The notes: generated by a model from the letters alone, not told the origin. 64,000 bases of DNA from Bifidobacterium callitrichos DSM 23973 (GCF_000741175.1 NZ_JGYS01000011.1:1-64000), one strand, 5' to 3'; numbered from the stretch's first letter, positions 21,693 to 32,127 are shown. Translations and numbers: made by a program.

Positions 21693-22715
21693 ATGCGAGC
21701 AGCGCAGATCAACCGTTACGAGAAGGACGTCGCCAAGGCCATTGCGGGGGTTGAGGTCAACGAGATCCCCGAACCGTCCATCGGCGACCGCGACATACTG
21801 ATCCGCGTCAAGGCGGCGGCTGTCAATCCGCTGGAATTGCTGGTCGCCGCCGGCGCAGTCAAGCTGATCCAGGATTATCCGATGCCGGTCACGCTCGGCA
21901 ACGAGGTCGCCGGCGTCGTGGAACGCGTGGGTGATGCGGTGCGCGGATTCCAGCCGGGTGATCGCGTGTATGCCCGCACGCCGATCGACCGCCCCGGCGC
22001 GCTCGCCGAATTCGCCGCATTGCCCGCCGACGCTGTGGCACCGATGCCCGAGGGCTATGATTTCGACGAGGCCGCGACCATCCCGCTCACCGGTCTGACC
22101 GCGTGGCAGGCGTTCACGGAGGTCCTGGACGCCAAGCCGGGGCAGAGCGTCCTCATTCCCGGAGGCTCGGGCAGCTTCGGACGCATGGCCGTGCCGATCG
22201 CCAAATCGCTGGGGCTGGACGTCACCGTCACCGGTAACGAGCGCTCGTGCGACGAGATCCTCGCCCTCGGCGCCGACCGGTATCTCGACTACCGTGCGGA
22301 GGATTACTGGCAGGCCGGCGTCAGTGTCGACTACGTGATCGATACGCTCGGACCGGCCGAGTTCGACCGTGAGCTGTCCGTGCTGAAACCCGGTGGCACG
22401 CTGCTCAGCCTGCGTGGCGTGCCCAACAAGGCGTTCGCCGAACGCATGCGGATGCCGTTCCTCAAGCGCGCGCTGTTCTCGCTCGCCGGATCGAAGCTCG
22501 ACAAGAAGGCGCAGGCGCAGGGCAAGCGGTACGAATTCATCTTCGTGCGGGCGGATGGCGAACAGCTGCGTCATGTCACCGACATCGTGAAGGAGCGTGA
22601 TGTGCGCCCCTCCATCGACCCGCACATGCTCCGTCTTGACGACATTCAAGCGGCGCTCAAGCTTGTCGCCGGCATGGGAGGACGCGCATCAGGCAAGGTC
22701 GTGGTTCGGTTCTGA
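21693..22715 (+). CDS. NADP-dependent zinc-independent MDR oxidoreductase (quinone oxidoreductase-like)
   Basis: The 340-residue medium-chain dehydrogenase/reductase has a GroES-like N-terminal domain (EIPEPSIGDRDILIRVKAAAVNPLE). Its Rossmann domain carries LIPGGSGSFGRMAVPIAKSLG for NADP(H) binding. The catalytic-zinc Cys/His ligands are absent, as in quinone reductases. The likely role is reduction of quinones or reactive alkenals. ATG at 21693 follows AAAGGA. It is divergent from the Rrf2 regulator and precedes an SDR gene by 45 bases. Confidence 0.87.
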   Translation: MRAAQINRYEKDVAKAIAGVEVNEIPEPSIGDRDILIRVKAAAVNPLELLVAAGAVKLIQDYPMPVTLGNEVAGVVERVGDAVRGFQPGDRVYARTPIDRPGALAEFAALPADAVAPMPEGYDFDEAATIPLTGLTAWQAFTEVLDAKPGQSVLIPGGSGSFGRMAVPIAKSLGLDVTVTGNERSCDEILALGADRYLDYRAEDYWQAGVSVDYVIDTLGPAEFDRELSVLKPGGTLLSLRGVPNKAFAERMRMPFLKRALFSLAGSKLDKKAQAQGKRYEFIFVRADGEQLRHVTDIVKERDVRPSIDPHMLRLDDIQAALKLVAGMGGRASGKVVVRF

Positions 22716-22760
22716 TCGTCGGGTAATTGACGAACGCGAATGAAAGGGAGGGGATCGGCA

Positions 22761-23540
22761 ATGCCTATCGCTATTATCACCGGCGCAAGTTCTGGCCTTG
22801 GCCGGGCGTATATTGATGCGATCATCCGTGAGTGCCCGGAAATCCGGGAGATCTGGATAATCGCTCGCAGCAAAGGCAAACTCGAACGAATCGCCTCTGA
22901 ATATCAGAGCGTTCGCATCGTGCCGGTTCCGCTCGATCTGACCGATTCGCGCAGCTTTGACGAACTGCATGACAGGCTTGACGCCGCCAAGCCTGTCATC
23001 CGTATGCTTGTCAGCAACGCGGGCGTCGGTGCGAGCCGGCCGTTCGCCGATGAGGATCCGCAGCGCCTACTGCAGTTGGTGCAGCTCAACGTCACGGCGG
23101 CCACGATGGTCACGCGCCTATGCCTGCCGTACATGCAACGCGGGTCCATGATCTTGGAGACCGGCTCCATTCTTGGAGCCTCACCTGTGGGCAACCTGGC
23201 GGCGTACAGTGCCAGCAAGTCCTATGTGCGCACCTTGTCCGTCGTGCTGCGGCAGGAACTCAAGCCGCACGGCATCCATGTCACCGTGGCGCAACCAGGA
23301 CTGATGGATACGCCGATGCTGTCGCGTGGTTCTGAACCGTCCGCCGGTGCGGTCTCGGATGCGAGGCCGAGGAAGCGGACGTCGCTGCCGGTGCTGGACC
23401 CGCGTGATGTGGCGATCGGTTCAATCCGTGCAGTCAAGCGGAACAAGGCCATCTACCTGCCGCATCCGTTCAACAAGTTGCTCGCGTTTCTGGCCAAGAT
23501 CCTGCCGATCACGTTTGGCGTATCTGTCGCGAACATGTGA
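22761..23540 (+). CDS. short-chain dehydrogenase/reductase
   Basis: The 259-residue classical SDR has the cofactor motif TGASSGLGRAY (residues 8-18) and structural motif SNAGVGA. Catalytic Ser is in LETGSILGASP and the catalytic pair is YSASK. A C-terminal hydrophobic stretch (NKLLAFLAKILPITFGVSVANM) suggests membrane association. It probably forms a redox operon with the upstream MDR oxidoreductase; GAAAGGGAGGGG precedes ATG 22761. The substrate is not predictable. Confidence 0.87.
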   Translation: MPIAIITGASSGLGRAYIDAIIRECPEIREIWIIARSKGKLERIASEYQSVRIVPVPLDLTDSRSFDELHDRLDAAKPVIRMLVSNAGVGASRPFADEDPQRLLQLVQLNVTAATMVTRLCLPYMQRGSMILETGSILGASPVGNLAAYSASKSYVRTLSVVLRQELKPHGIHVTVAQPGLMDTPMLSRGSEPSAGAVSDARPRKRTSLPVLDPRDVAIGSIRAVKRNKAIYLPHPFNKLLAFLAKILPITFGVSVANM

Positions 23541-23616
23541 CCATACGCTGACTGCCGCGGTTCGACGGCGTCGATGAAAGGTGCCTATGCGGTGTGGATG
23601 CCGGCTTGGATGAGAT

Positions 23617-23763
23617 TTACTGAGCCGTCAGCTGATGCTTCCGTACCTTTTTGAGGAAGTTCTTCTTGAAGGTGCGTGCCGATTCGAAGAAGCGTTCGTC
23701 GGTTGCGGTTTGCTCGTGGTTCTCGTACGTGAGCGCAGTCAGTTCGATGGTGCAGATGAAATG
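23617..23763 (-). pseudogene. C-terminal remnant of an unknown protein
   Basis: Read right to left, the frame encodes about 48 residues with natural composition (ICTIELTALTYENHEQTATD, then RFFESARTFKKNFLKKVRKH) ending at a TAA (23617-23619). The frame has no start and runs straight into the dispersed element at 23759, which appears to have cut it off. The parent family is not recognised. The rest of 23541-23952 contains only that repeat and the tRNA terminator. Confidence 0.45.
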
Positions 23764-23852
23764 CCGGGGGATTACCCCCGGTTCTTGGAAGTCTCACATT
23801 GCTGCGGACATGTGTAGGGGCATACTATCAGGCCCGCATCGTTGATTGGGGA
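23759..23852. repeat. ~90-bp dispersed element, copy 2
   Basis: This copy starts AATGCCGGGGGATTACCCCC with a strong CCGGGGG/CCCCCGG hairpin, then TCTTGGAAGTCTCACATTGC, and ends CGTTGATTGGG. It matches copy 1 at 20287-20375 over its whole length with scattered differences. It abuts the truncated coding remnant. Confidence 0.5.
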
Positions 23853-23917
23853 AAATCGTGGGTGCGCAGATCGGCGGAATGGCTTGAAACCGTTGAAATA
23901 CCGCCGTTTTGGCAATG

Positions 23918-23950
23918 AAAAAGCCCTTTTCCTTTGGGCGGGAAAAGGGC
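23918..23950 (-). terminator. terminator of tRNA-Ser
   Basis: On the minus strand a perfect 10-bp stem GCCCTTTTCC/GGAAAAGGGC is followed by TTTTT. It begins 3 bases after the tRNA 3' CCA. Confidence 0.9.
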
Positions 23951-23952
23951 GA

Positions 23953-24040
23953 TGGCGGAGGATACGAGATTCGAACTCGTGAGGCTGTTACACCAACACG
24001 CTTTCCAAGCGTGCGCCATAGACCACTAGGCGAATCCTCC
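23953..24040 (-). tRNA. tRNA-Ser(GGA)
   Basis: This 88-base tRNA has acceptor GGAGGAT/ATCCTCC, anticodon stem CACGC/GCGTG with loop TTGGAAA (anticodon GGA, serine), a long class II variable arm, T-arm GAGTTCGAATCTC and an encoded CCA end. It is monocistronic with its own terminator. Confidence 0.95.
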
Positions 24041-24243
24041 GTGTTGTCTCTCCGCCCCTAGACAAGCAGGCTTCGAACGCAACTCGTCATACGATACCAG
24101 CTTCTGCAAAATCTGCCACCATACGGCGTGTTGTGTTGTGCCGCAACGGTTTTGGGGATTACGGATTCATCGCCGATTGGGCGTGAGGCTCGTGCCGATT
24201 GGCCGCGAGGGCCGTGGCGGGGCGTAGTGAGAGAATAAAGCAC

Positions 24244-25281
24244 ATGACTGATGTGAAGAAGACGCCCAAGTCCATCGACCACCTTGCGATGGTCATCACC
24301 ACGTACAAGCGCCAGAACCTGCTCGCCACTCTGTTCGAGTCGATTCTCGCGCTCGAACAGGCCCCGTGGCGCGTCATCGTCGTGGACAACGAGCAGTCCG
24401 ACGAGACGAAGTCCATGGTCGCCGATCTCGAGGCCAAGGCGAACGCGCAGTGGGGTAGGACCGTCGCCGACCGGTCCGGCAACCAGTCGCGCGTCGTCTA
24501 CGCGCCGCAGGCCGAGAACCTCGGCGGCGCGGGCGGCTTCTCCGCAGGCGTCAAGAAGGCGTACCAGTTGGGTGCCGAATGGTTCTGGGTGATGGACGAC
24601 GACGTCGCCGTCCTGCCCGACGCGATCGCCAAGCTCGCCCCGTGGACCCTGCGCCACGAGGTCATCCAGGGATCCCGCTTCGACTATGACGGCGGCCCGT
24701 TCTACTGGCAGTACGATTTCCGCATCGGCCTGGGCATCCCGAACCCGATCGCCCCGGCCGCCTTCGGCCGCGCCGGATACCGCACGATGAACACGCTGTG
24801 CTTCGAAGGCGGCCTGTTCAACCGCCGCGTCGTCAAGGCGATCGGCCTGCCCGACCCGCGCTTCTTCATCTATTGGGACGACACGATCTACGGCTATCGC
24901 GCGAGCAAGGTCACCGCCCCGATCGTCGTGCCCGATGTGGTGCTGCGCCGCACGCGCGAGATCGGCAACTGGGACATTGCCGGCGTGCGCCAGCTCAACT
25001 CCACGTCCGACATGAACCGCTATCACATCATGCGCAATCGCGGCTACATGGCCCGCTACTTCATGGTCTACGGCGACTATCGCCCGTTCCTCTTCGCGCT
25101 CGGCACCGCCGCGACCGCCGCCAAGGAGCTCATTCGACTCGTCATGGTCGATCGCGAGCACTTGAGGACCGGCATCGTGCAGATCGCCAAGGGCTGGTGG
25201 GATTCGCGCAAGCTCCTGCGCGACCGCTCGTGGCGCCCGATGCCGGCCCCGCTGCCGGACACGCTCGATCTCGACGACTGA
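24244..25281 (+). CDS. family 2 glycosyltransferase (GlfT2/rhamnosyltransferase-like)
   Basis: The 345-residue GT-A fold enzyme has the N-terminal AMVITTYKRQNLLATLFESIL and VIVVDNEQSD nucleotide-sugar motifs. The metal-binding triad is in WFWVMDDDVAVLPDA and the acceptor-domain motif is FIYWDDTIYGYRASK. This layout matches actinobacterial galactofuranosyl/rhamnosyl transferases that build cell-wall polysaccharide at the cytoplasmic face. It lies 27 bases before a large polytopic membrane protein and they probably act together in envelope glycan synthesis. The donor sugar cannot be decided. Confidence 0.85.
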   Translation: MTDVKKTPKSIDHLAMVITTYKRQNLLATLFESILALEQAPWRVIVVDNEQSDETKSMVADLEAKANAQWGRTVADRSGNQSRVVYAPQAENLGGAGGFSAGVKKAYQLGAEWFWVMDDDVAVLPDAIAKLAPWTLRHEVIQGSRFDYDGGPFYWQYDFRIGLGIPNPIAPAAFGRAGYRTMNTLCFEGGLFNRRVVKAIGLPDPRFFIYWDDTIYGYRASKVTAPIVVPDVVLRRTREIGNWDIAGVRQLNSTSDMNRYHIMRNRGYMARYFMVYGDYRPFLFALGTAATAAKELIRLVMVDREHLRTGIVQIAKGWWDSRKLLRDRSWRPMPAPLPDTLDLDD

Positions 25282-25308
25282 TCCGGGCGATTCGGAGCCG
25301 CCCGTCAC

Positions 25309-27240
25309 ATGTCGATCAAGTCGATGAACACCGTTTCCGACACGTTCACGCCCGGTACGGTCACGTCCGGTACGTCGACGTCCGGCGCGTCTGTCATGCC
25401 GCGCCGTCTCGCCCCGCTCGTCGCCCTGCCCGCGTGCATGACGATCGGCGTGCTGCTCGCGTTCGCCGTGGTCGTCGCGTGGTTCCCCAAGGGGGACGCG
25501 GCGTGGCAGTATCCGCTGCATCAGATCGACGCGCCCGCCCACTACTACTTCATCCGACGCATCTTGGACGAGGGGATCGGCGCGGCCACGCACCTGTGGC
25601 CCAACGACGCGTACTATCCGCCGCTGTTCCACCTGCTCGCCGCCGGACTGATCGCGATCGCGCGGCTCTTCGGCGCTGAGATGAGCATCTACACCGCGTT
25701 CAACGTCGTGTGGATCGCCGGCGCGGGACTCGTCTGGCCGGCCGGCATGCAGCTGCTCTCCTCGTACTGGACCTGCCGCGGCGTGCGCGGCGCCCGTGCG
25801 CCAGCCGGCAGGGTTCCCGTCTTCCCCTGTGCGATGGCGCTGATCGTACCGCTGCTATCGGTTGCCTCGGCCAGCCATCCGTTCCAGATGCTCGCCTCCG
25901 GCCCGCTCGTCGCCTACGGCCTCGCCTTCTCGTTGCTGCCGTTCTGGCTGTACGCGACGCTGCGACTGTTCGACGCGATCGTCGCGCGATCCGCGATCAT
26001 CCGCTGGAGCGCGATCACCGTGCTGACCGGTGGTATCACCGTGTTCGCGCACCCGCGCATGACGTTCACCTGGCTGCTGTTCATCGGCCCGTTCCTGCTC
26101 ATGCGACTGCCATGGCGATTCATTCTCGCCGCGCTCGCCGCCTGCGTGCTCGGCGCGGGTGCGTTCCTCGCGTACATGATCACGCACTACAAGTCGAGCC
26201 GCTACTTCAATCCGGGCGACTGGTTCCACACGTTCGTGCCGAATCGCACGGTTCCCGACGCCCTGCGCGTGTTCGTCACCGACAACATCGACGGGCCCGC
26301 GGGCATCATGATGGCGGTGATGGTGGTCGCGGCCGTAGTCGTGACGATTATTGCGGTTGTGACCGAGAAGACGGGTTTCCTGCGCAAGGATGCGATTTCG
26401 GTGCTGTTGGTCGTGGTGCTGTTCGGGCTGCTCTACGTGTGCTCGACGGCGCTCACCGGGTGGTTCCCGAACATCGTAGCGGCCGCGTGGTATCGCGCCG
26501 AGACCAGACCTCTCACGATGATCCCGCTCGCGATCGTCACCCTGCTCGTCTTCGCCGCGAGTGCGCTGCATGAGACGACGATCCCATCCCCGCATCCGTT
26601 CCGCGCCCGCCGCACCATCTCGGCGATCATGGTCGCCGCCCTTGCCGCGCTCGCCGTGGGCGCGCAGTTCGGCGGCGTGACGAGCGGGCCCGATGGGTCG
26701 ATCACCGGCTGGGGCAACGCGAATCGCGCCAGACTCGCGCACGACATCTACGCGAACATGACCCTGACCGACGCCCAGCCCGACGAGCAGCTCACGGACA
26801 CGAAGTACGGCATTCTCGCCGACGTGGCACGCACGGTCGAACCGGGAGCGGCGGTCATCTCCGATCCGCTCAACGGGTCGATGTACGGCAAGACCGTGTT
26901 CGACGTGAACATGCTCTACCCGATCTACAATCCGATGGCCGAAAAGAACGGCGCGATCTTCGGCGCGGTCGAGCGTGCGTTCGACTCCGGCGACAAGACG
27001 ACCCTGCTCGACACGGTCTGCCCGATCGAACAGGACAAGCCCGAATACTTCCTCGTGATGGGCGGTCAGGCGCCAAGCCTCCAGATGTTCACGTTCCGCC
27101 AGCAGTACGATCCGTTCCACCGCGAGGATCTCATCGCCAAGTACACGGCCGACGGCACGCTCGTCAAGGTGCGCGACTACTCGGATCGCGCCGACTATGC
27201 CAAGGGGTGGGCGCTCTACCGCTTCGGCTGCACACGGTGA
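25309..27240 (+). CDS. large polytopic membrane protein (DUF6541/GT-C-like)
   Basis: The 643-residue product has about 11-13 membrane helices through residue ~465, then a soluble C-terminal domain of about 170 residues. The first outer loop (HQIDAPAHYYFIRRILDEG) with acidic and His residues recalls membrane GT-C glycosyltransferases that use polyprenyl-phosphate sugars. Assignment to DUF6541 is from memory of similar bifidobacterial proteins. It follows the GT2 gene, supporting a role in cell-wall or exopolysaccharide assembly. Starts at 25309, 25324 and 25396 are all possible. Confidence 0.7.
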   Translation: MSIKSMNTVSDTFTPGTVTSGTSTSGASVMPRRLAPLVALPACMTIGVLLAFAVVVAWFPKGDAAWQYPLHQIDAPAHYYFIRRILDEGIGAATHLWPNDAYYPPLFHLLAAGLIAIARLFGAEMSIYTAFNVVWIAGAGLVWPAGMQLLSSYWTCRGVRGARAPAGRVPVFPCAMALIVPLLSVASASHPFQMLASGPLVAYGLAFSLLPFWLYATLRLFDAIVARSAIIRWSAITVLTGGITVFAHPRMTFTWLLFIGPFLLMRLPWRFILAALAACVLGAGAFLAYMITHYKSSRYFNPGDWFHTFVPNRTVPDALRVFVTDNIDGPAGIMMAVMVVAAVVVTIIAVVTEKTGFLRKDAISVLLVVVLFGLLYVCSTALTGWFPNIVAAAWYRAETRPLTMIPLAIVTLLVFAASALHETTIPSPHPFRARRTISAIMVAALAALAVGAQFGGVTSGPDGSITGWGNANRARLAHDIYANMTLTDAQPDEQLTDTKYGILADVARTVEPGAAVISDPLNGSMYGKTVFDVNMLYPIYNPMAEKNGAIFGAVERAFDSGDKTTLLDTVCPIEQDKPEYFLVMGGQAPSLQMFTFRQQYDPFHREDLIAKYTADGTLVKVRDYSDRADYAKGWALYRFGCTR

Positions 27241-27254
27241 GGTAGAACGGGAGC

Positions 27255-28184
27255 ATGCTCTTCCAAGCCTGCTCCCTGCTGCTGGTCATCGTCGGCACCT
27301 ACGCGCTCAAGCATCTGCATGTGTTCGGCGAACGCGACTACAAGGTCGCGCAGGGACTTGTGTTCAATCTGACCCTGCCCTGCGCGATCATCCTGTCGTT
27401 CGCGACGAACAAGCATGACATGCGCATGCTGTGGATCGTGCTGTTCGGCTTCTTCGCCTGCCTGATCCCGCTGTTCGTCGTCTACTTCGGCTCGCGCGGC
27501 GACGAACGCAACTACCGCGCCTTCCAGATGCTCAACGCGTCCGGTCTCAACCTTGGCGCGTTCTGTCTGCCGGTCGTGCAGACGTTCATGGGCGCTTCCG
27601 CCGGCCTGCCGATCATCATGCTCGATATCGGCAACGCGACCGTCGCCACCGCAGGGTCGCTGACGATCACGCGCACGCTGCTCAAGATGGACGACAACTT
27701 CAAGGCCCTGCCGTGGCGGCTTCGGCTGCGCAACATCGCCCGCGACTTCCTCGGGTCGATCTCGTTCGACATCTACATGCTGATGCTCGTGTTCATGTTC
27801 CTGCGCATCACGATCCCGCAGCCGATCGTCACCCTGATCACGCCGTTCGCCAACGCGAACGCGTTCTGCGCGATGGCGATGATCGGTCTCATGATGGAGG
27901 TGCCCGACAATCGCAAGGACAAGGTGGAGCTCGCGAAGGTGATCGCGTGGCGTGCGGTGTTCGGTGTGATCATCGCGCTCGCCGCGTGGTTCCTGCTGCC
28001 GTTCGACGCGCGTATCCGCGAGATCATCGTGCTGGGCGCGTTCGCCCCGGTCACGATCTTCTCGACCAAGTTCACCGATTCGCTGACCGGCAATGCGAAG
28101 CTCGCCGGCTTCTCGCTGACCGTCACCGCGATCATCGGCCTGGTGGTGATGACCGTACTGCACGCCCTGCTGCCCACGGCGTGA
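27255..28184 (+). CDS. AEC (auxin efflux carrier) family transporter
   Basis: The 309-residue protein has about ten membrane segments. An N-terminal [29 protein letters not shown] segment fits the AEC pattern, and a mid-protein [15 protein letters not shown] fits the NxGxxGxP-type signature of the second repeat. AEC carriers move organic anions such as malate. It begins 15 bases after the preceding gene behind GGGAG and lies directly before urease; a link to urease is unproven. Confidence 0.82.
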   Translation: MLFQACSLLLVIVGTYALKHLHVFGERDYKVAQGLVFNLTLPCAIILSFATNKHDMRMLWIVLFGFFACLIPLFVVYFGSRGDERNYRAFQMLNASGLNLGAFCLPVVQTFMGASAGLPIIMLDIGNATVATAGSLTITRTLLKMDDNFKALPWRLRLRNIARDFLGSISFDIYMLMLVFMFLRITIPQPIVTLITPFANANAFCAMAMIGLMMEVPDNRKDKVELAKVIAWRAVFGVIIALAAWFLLPFDARIREIIVLGAFAPVTIFSTKFTDSLTGNAKLAGFSLTVTAIIGLVVMTVLHALLPTA

Positions 28185-28296
28185 CGAGTCCGCCCGCGCC
28201 CCGCGAGACGCGGAAACATATCGTTCTTGTAGCGGCCGTAGAATGTGCCCGATTCGTGAGACGCACGCAACGACCATACGGACGATGGGGGCCTTG

Positions 28297-28977
28297 ATGA
28301 GACTGACACCACGGGAGACCGACAAGCTCATGCTGTATTTGGCGGGACAGCTCGCCAAGGACCGCAAGTCGCGGGGGGTGAAGCTCAACTACGTCGAGGC
28401 GATCGCGCTGATCTCCTCCGAATGCGTCGAACGCGCACGCGAGGGCGCGACCGTCGCCGAACTCATGTCCTACGGGCGCACGCTGCTGAAGCCCGAGGAC
28501 GTGATGGACGGCGTCGCCGAAATGCTCGAGGTTGTCGAAGTGGAGGCCACGTTCCCCGACGGCACCAAGCTCGTGTCGATCCACAACCCGATCGAATCGA
28601 CCGAGAAGCTCGTTCCCGGCGAATATCTGCTCGCGGACGACGACCTGACCCTGAACGACGGCAAGGACGCCATCGAACTCGACGTCGTCAACACCGCCGA
28701 CCGTCCGATCCAGATCGGCTCCCACTTCCACTTCTTCGAAGTCAACAAGTACCTGAAGTTCGACCGCAAGGCCGCCTACGGCAAGCGACTCGACATCGCC
28801 GCCGGCACCGCCGTGCGATTCGAGCCGGGCGAGGCCCATCGCGTGCGCCTGATCGACATCGGCGGCACCCGCGAGATCCACGGCTTCAGCGCGCTCGTCG
28901 AAGGCAAGCTCGACGACCCGCAGGTGCGCGAGGCCGCGTTCAGGAAGGCCCACGAACTGGGCTTCCTCGGTATTTGA
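28297..28977 (+). CDS. ureAB: urease gamma/beta fusion subunit
   Basis: The product is 226 residues. Residues 1-100 are UreA-like ([32 protein letters not shown] and GKTLL-type [15 protein letters not shown]). Residues ~107-226 are UreB-like ([60 protein letters not shown]). Fusion of the two small subunits is known in Helicobacter and bifidobacteria. A TAGAAT box at 28239-28244 is a possible -10 element. Together with UreC it forms the cytosolic nickel enzyme that splits urea to ammonia and carbamate. Confidence 0.95.
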   Translation: MRLTPRETDKLMLYLAGQLAKDRKSRGVKLNYVEAIALISSECVERAREGATVAELMSYGRTLLKPEDVMDGVAEMLEVVEVEATFPDGTKLVSIHNPIESTEKLVPGEYLLADDDLTLNDGKDAIELDVVNTADRPIQIGSHFHFFEVNKYLKFDRKAAYGKRLDIAAGTAVRFEPGEAHRVRLIDIGGTREIHGFSALVEGKLDDPQVREAAFRKAHELGFLGI

Positions 28978-29017
28978 TTCGATCGGCAGGAACATCGGCA
29001 GGAACGGGACACACACC

Positions 29018-30742
29018 ATGAGCAAGACCATCACACGCAAGGACTACGCGGGCATGTTCGGCCCGACCACCGGAGACCGCGTCCGCCTCGGCGACACCAG
29101 CCTCATCATCGAAGTCGAGAAGGACTACACGCACTACGGCGACGAACTGAAGTTCGGCGGCGGCAAATCGTTCCGCGACGGCATGGGCCAGTCCAGCGTC
29201 CAGCTCGACGCCGAATCGCCCGACACCGTCATCACCAACGCGCTGATCGTCGACTGGACCGGCATCTACAAGGCAGACATCGGCCTGAAAAACGGCAAGA
29301 TCAGCGCGATCGGCAAGGCCGGCAACCCGCAGACCATGAGCGGCGTCACCCCCGGCCTCGAAGTCGGCTCGGGCACCGAGGCGATCGCCGGCGAGGGCCT
29401 GATCGTCACGGCGGGCGGCCTCGACACGCACATCCACTTCATCTCCCCGCAGCAAATCCGCACCGCGCTCGCGGGCGGCGTCACCACGATGGTCGGCGGC
29501 GGCACCGGCCCGGCCGATGGCACCAACGCGACCACCTGCAACCCGGGCGCGTTCCACCTGGCCCGCATGATCGAGGCGGCCGAGGCGCTGCCGGTCAACA
29601 TCGCCTACCTCGGTAAGGGCAACGACTCCAGCCCCGAACCGTTGCGCGAGCAGATCCGCGCCGGCGCCGCGGGATTGAAGATCCACGAGGACTGGGGCGC
29701 CACACCGGCCGTCATCGACACCTGCCTCGGCGTCGCCGACGACATGGACATCCAGGTCGCGATCCATACCGACACGCTCAACGAGGGCGGCTGCGTCGAG
29801 GACACGATCGCCGCGTTCAAGGGGCGCGCGATCCATACCTACCACACCGAGGGCGCCGGCGGCGGCCACGCCCCGGACATCATCCGCGTGGCCGGCTTCC
29901 CGAACGTGCTGCCGAGCTCCACGAACCCGACGATGCCGTACACGCGCAACACGATCGACGAGCATCTCGACATGATGATGGTCTGCCACCATCTCGATCG
30001 CAATGTGCCGGAGGACATCTCCTTCGCCGACTCGCGCATCCGCCCCGAGACGATCGGCGCGGAGGACGTACTGCACGATCTCGGCATCATCTCGATGATG
30101 AGCTCCGACTCGCAGGCCATGGGTCGCGTCGGCGAGGTCATCACCCGCACGATCCAGACCGCCGACAAGATGAAGAAGCAGCGCGGCCCCCTGCCGGAGG
30201 ACGAGCACGACAACAACCGCAACGACAACTTCCGCGTCAAGCGCTACGTGTCGAAGTTCACGATCAACCCGGCCATCACGCATGGCATCGCCGACTACGT
30301 GGGCTCGATCGAGGTCGGCAAGATGGCCGATCTCGTGCTCTGGCAGCCGTCGATGTTCGGCGCGAAGCCGGAGATGGTCATCAAGGGCGGCACGATCGCC
30401 TACTCGCGTATGGGCGACGCGAACGCCTCGATCCCGACCCCGGAGCCGGTCTACTACCGTGACATGTTCGGCGCGCTGGGCCGTGCGCTGTCGAGCTCCT
30501 GCGCGACGTTCGTCTCGCAGGCCGCGGTCGACGACGACATCAAGGGCAAGCTCGGCCTGGCGCGTCAGGTGCTGCCGGTGCGCGGATGCCGCACGATCGG
30601 CAAGAAGGACCTGAAGTTCAACGACACACTCGCCGACATCCAGGTCAACCCGGAGACGTTCCAGGTGACGGTCGACGGCGAGCTTGTCCACTCCGATCCG
30701 GCGTACGAGCTGCCGCTCACCCAGCGCTACTTCCTGTTCTGA
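29018..30742 (+). CDS. ureC: urease alpha (catalytic) subunit
   Basis: The 574-residue amidohydrolase-fold subunit has all catalytic elements. The nickel-binding His pair is in GGLDTHIHF. The carbamylated-Lys region is GLKIHEDWG. Further His ligands are in AIHTDTL and [15 protein letters not shown]. The mobile flap has MVCHHLD with the usual Cys-His pair, and the Asp is in [12 protein letters not shown]. The length is standard (about 570). It follows ureAB by 40 bases. The gene ends 17 bases from the end of an opposite-strand ferric reductase-like gene. Confidence 0.97.
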   Translation: MSKTITRKDYAGMFGPTTGDRVRLGDTSLIIEVEKDYTHYGDELKFGGGKSFRDGMGQSSVQLDAESPDTVITNALIVDWTGIYKADIGLKNGKISAIGKAGNPQTMSGVTPGLEVGSGTEAIAGEGLIVTAGGLDTHIHFISPQQIRTALAGGVTTMVGGGTGPADGTNATTCNPGAFHLARMIEAAEALPVNIAYLGKGNDSSPEPLREQIRAGAAGLKIHEDWGATPAVIDTCLGVADDMDIQVAIHTDTLNEGGCVEDTIAAFKGRAIHTYHTEGAGGGHAPDIIRVAGFPNVLPSSTNPTMPYTRNTIDEHLDMMMVCHHLDRNVPEDISFADSRIRPETIGAEDVLHDLGIISMMSSDSQAMGRVGEVITRTIQTADKMKKQRGPLPEDEHDNNRNDNFRVKRYVSKFTINPAITHGIADYVGSIEVGKMADLVLWQPSMFGAKPEMVIKGGTIAYSRMGDANASIPTPEPVYYRDMFGALGRALSSSCATFVSQAAVDDDIKGKLGLARQVLPVRGCRTIGKKDLKFNDTLADIQVNPETFQVTVDGELVHSDPAYELPLTQRYFLF

Positions 30743-30759
30743 GGACGCGCGTGTAGCCT

Positions 30760-32127
30760 CTACATCGCGAAGGGTTCGTAGTAGATGTCGGTTGATGCGA
30801 CGCCGTGCTTGGCGAGGATCTCGCGCACCGCGTCCATCATCGGCATCGGGCCGGCGATCAGGTAGATCGCGCCCGGGCGGATCATCGGCGCGATCAACGC
30901 CTCATCCGCGCGGCCGGTTTTCAGCCGCACGCGCGTGTTCGGCGACGAGGCGCCGAACCGTTCCAGCTCGTCGCGGTAGATGAAATCACGCTCCGATCGC
31001 GCGGTGTACAGGAAGTCGACGATGCGCGGGGTAGGGGTGGTCGCGGCTGCGTACGCGGTGAGCACGCCGATCAGCGGGGTGACGCCGATGCCGCCGGCGA
31101 TCAGCACCAGCGGAGTGGGGGAGTGCGCGGGCGACTGCGCGTCATGCTCCCTGATGAACTCGGCGTAACGGCCGTACGGCGGCACGACGCGCACGCGTTC
31201 GCCCGGCTTGAGCGAGGCGATCTTCGAGGTGAAATCGCCGTCCGCGCGGATCGCGAACGACATGACCGGGGCCTGGCGGGATGTTTCCTGGCCATCGCCC
31301 GCATACGAGTTGGTCAGCGAGAACGGGTGCAGTTCATGCATCCCGCGTACGCCCGGGAACGAGATGAACGCGAAATCACCCGGATTCCAACGGATCGAGG
31401 AACGCGTCCCGGACTTTGCCGCACGCCCGGAATCGTCGATCGCGATGCGCAGTTCGGTCACGCGCGGCGCGATTGGGCGAACCGACGCGACGCGACCGCG
31501 CAGTGTGAACGCGCGACGGCTCACCGAACTCCACACGTAGTAGGCGAACACCGCGATCGTCGCCGCGTCGAAGAGGAACAGGAACGGGCGGTTCGACGCG
31601 ATGTAGTCGATCACATGCACATGGATGACGATCAGCGCGATCGCCACCAGATTGAGACGATGCAGCCACACGCTCATCTCGTGACGGAACAGCCGCTCCA
31701 GCGCACGCTTGACCTTGGCGAGCCAAGCCACGCGCGACGTCAGCCACCCGGCCATGAACACCAGCGACCACACCGCCACCGCGATGAACAGATACAGTCC
31801 CGTATGCCCGGTCAGGCTGATCAGCGCGCCCGCACCCGGCAGCAGCGACTGGTGTACGAACGCGAGGGTGATCGCCAGAATCGCCAGCACGCCATGAATC
31901 ATGTACATGTGCGGCAGGCCGACCGTGCGGTCCACCCAGCGCGGACGGCACGCGAGATACACGGCCGCCAGCATCCACGTGTACGCGACGACGCCGATCT
32001 CCGCGCCGAACAGCGTATCGGCGTACAGCGTCGGATAGCCCGCGGCCAGCGTCGCGAGGAACGGCAGCGGCACGATGAACAGCACCGTGGCCCATGCGAG
32101 GGCGATATGCGAGGTGAGGAATTTCAT
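30760..32127 (-). CDS. ferric reductase-like transmembrane FAD/NAD(P)H oxidoreductase
   Basis: The product is 455 residues. The first ~215 form six membrane helices with His residues suited to b-type heme (MYMIHGVLAILAITLAFVH and WLHRLNLVAIALIVIHVHV). The C-terminal half is ferredoxin-reductase-like, with the FAD motif HPFSLTNS, the NAD(P) site LIAGGIGVTPLIGVL, and a final YYEPFAM. It would move electrons from cytosolic NAD(P)H across the membrane. It overlaps apbE by 4 bases (ATGA) and ends the FMN-binding protein-apbE-reductase operon. Confidence 0.87.
   Translation of the reverse strand: MKFLTSHIALAWATVLFIVPLPFLATLAAGYPTLYADTLFGAEIGVVAYTWMLAAVYLACRPRWVDRTVGLPHMYMIHGVLAILAITLAFVHQSLLPGAGALISLTGHTGLYLFIAVAVWSLVFMAGWLTSRVAWLAKVKRALERLFRHEMSVWLHRLNLVAIALIVIHVHVIDYIASNRPFLFLFDAATIAVFAYYVWSSVSRRAFTLRGRVASVRPIAPRVTELRIAIDDSGRAAKSGTRSSIRWNPGDFAFISFPGVRGMHELHPFSLTNSYAGDGQETSRQAPVMSFAIRADGDFTSKIASLKPGERVRVVPPYGRYAEFIREHDAQSPAHSPTPLVLIAGGIGVTPLIGVLTAYAAATTPTPRIVDFLYTARSERDFIYRDELERFGASSPNTRVRLKTGRADEALIAPMIRPGAIYLIAGPMPMMDAVREILAKHGVASTDIYYEPFAM

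Noticed and set aside
24058..25632. Long minus-strand open frame (over 500 codons) opposite the glycosyltransferase
   Set aside because: It is the Arg/Asp/His/Gly-rich mirror of a G/C-biased real gene; the plus-strand frame carries clear GT2 motifs.
28940..30691. 583-codon minus-strand frame opposite ureC
   Set aside because: It is antisense to an unmistakable ureC; composition (Arg, Asp, His, Val) is typical of high-GC shadow frames.
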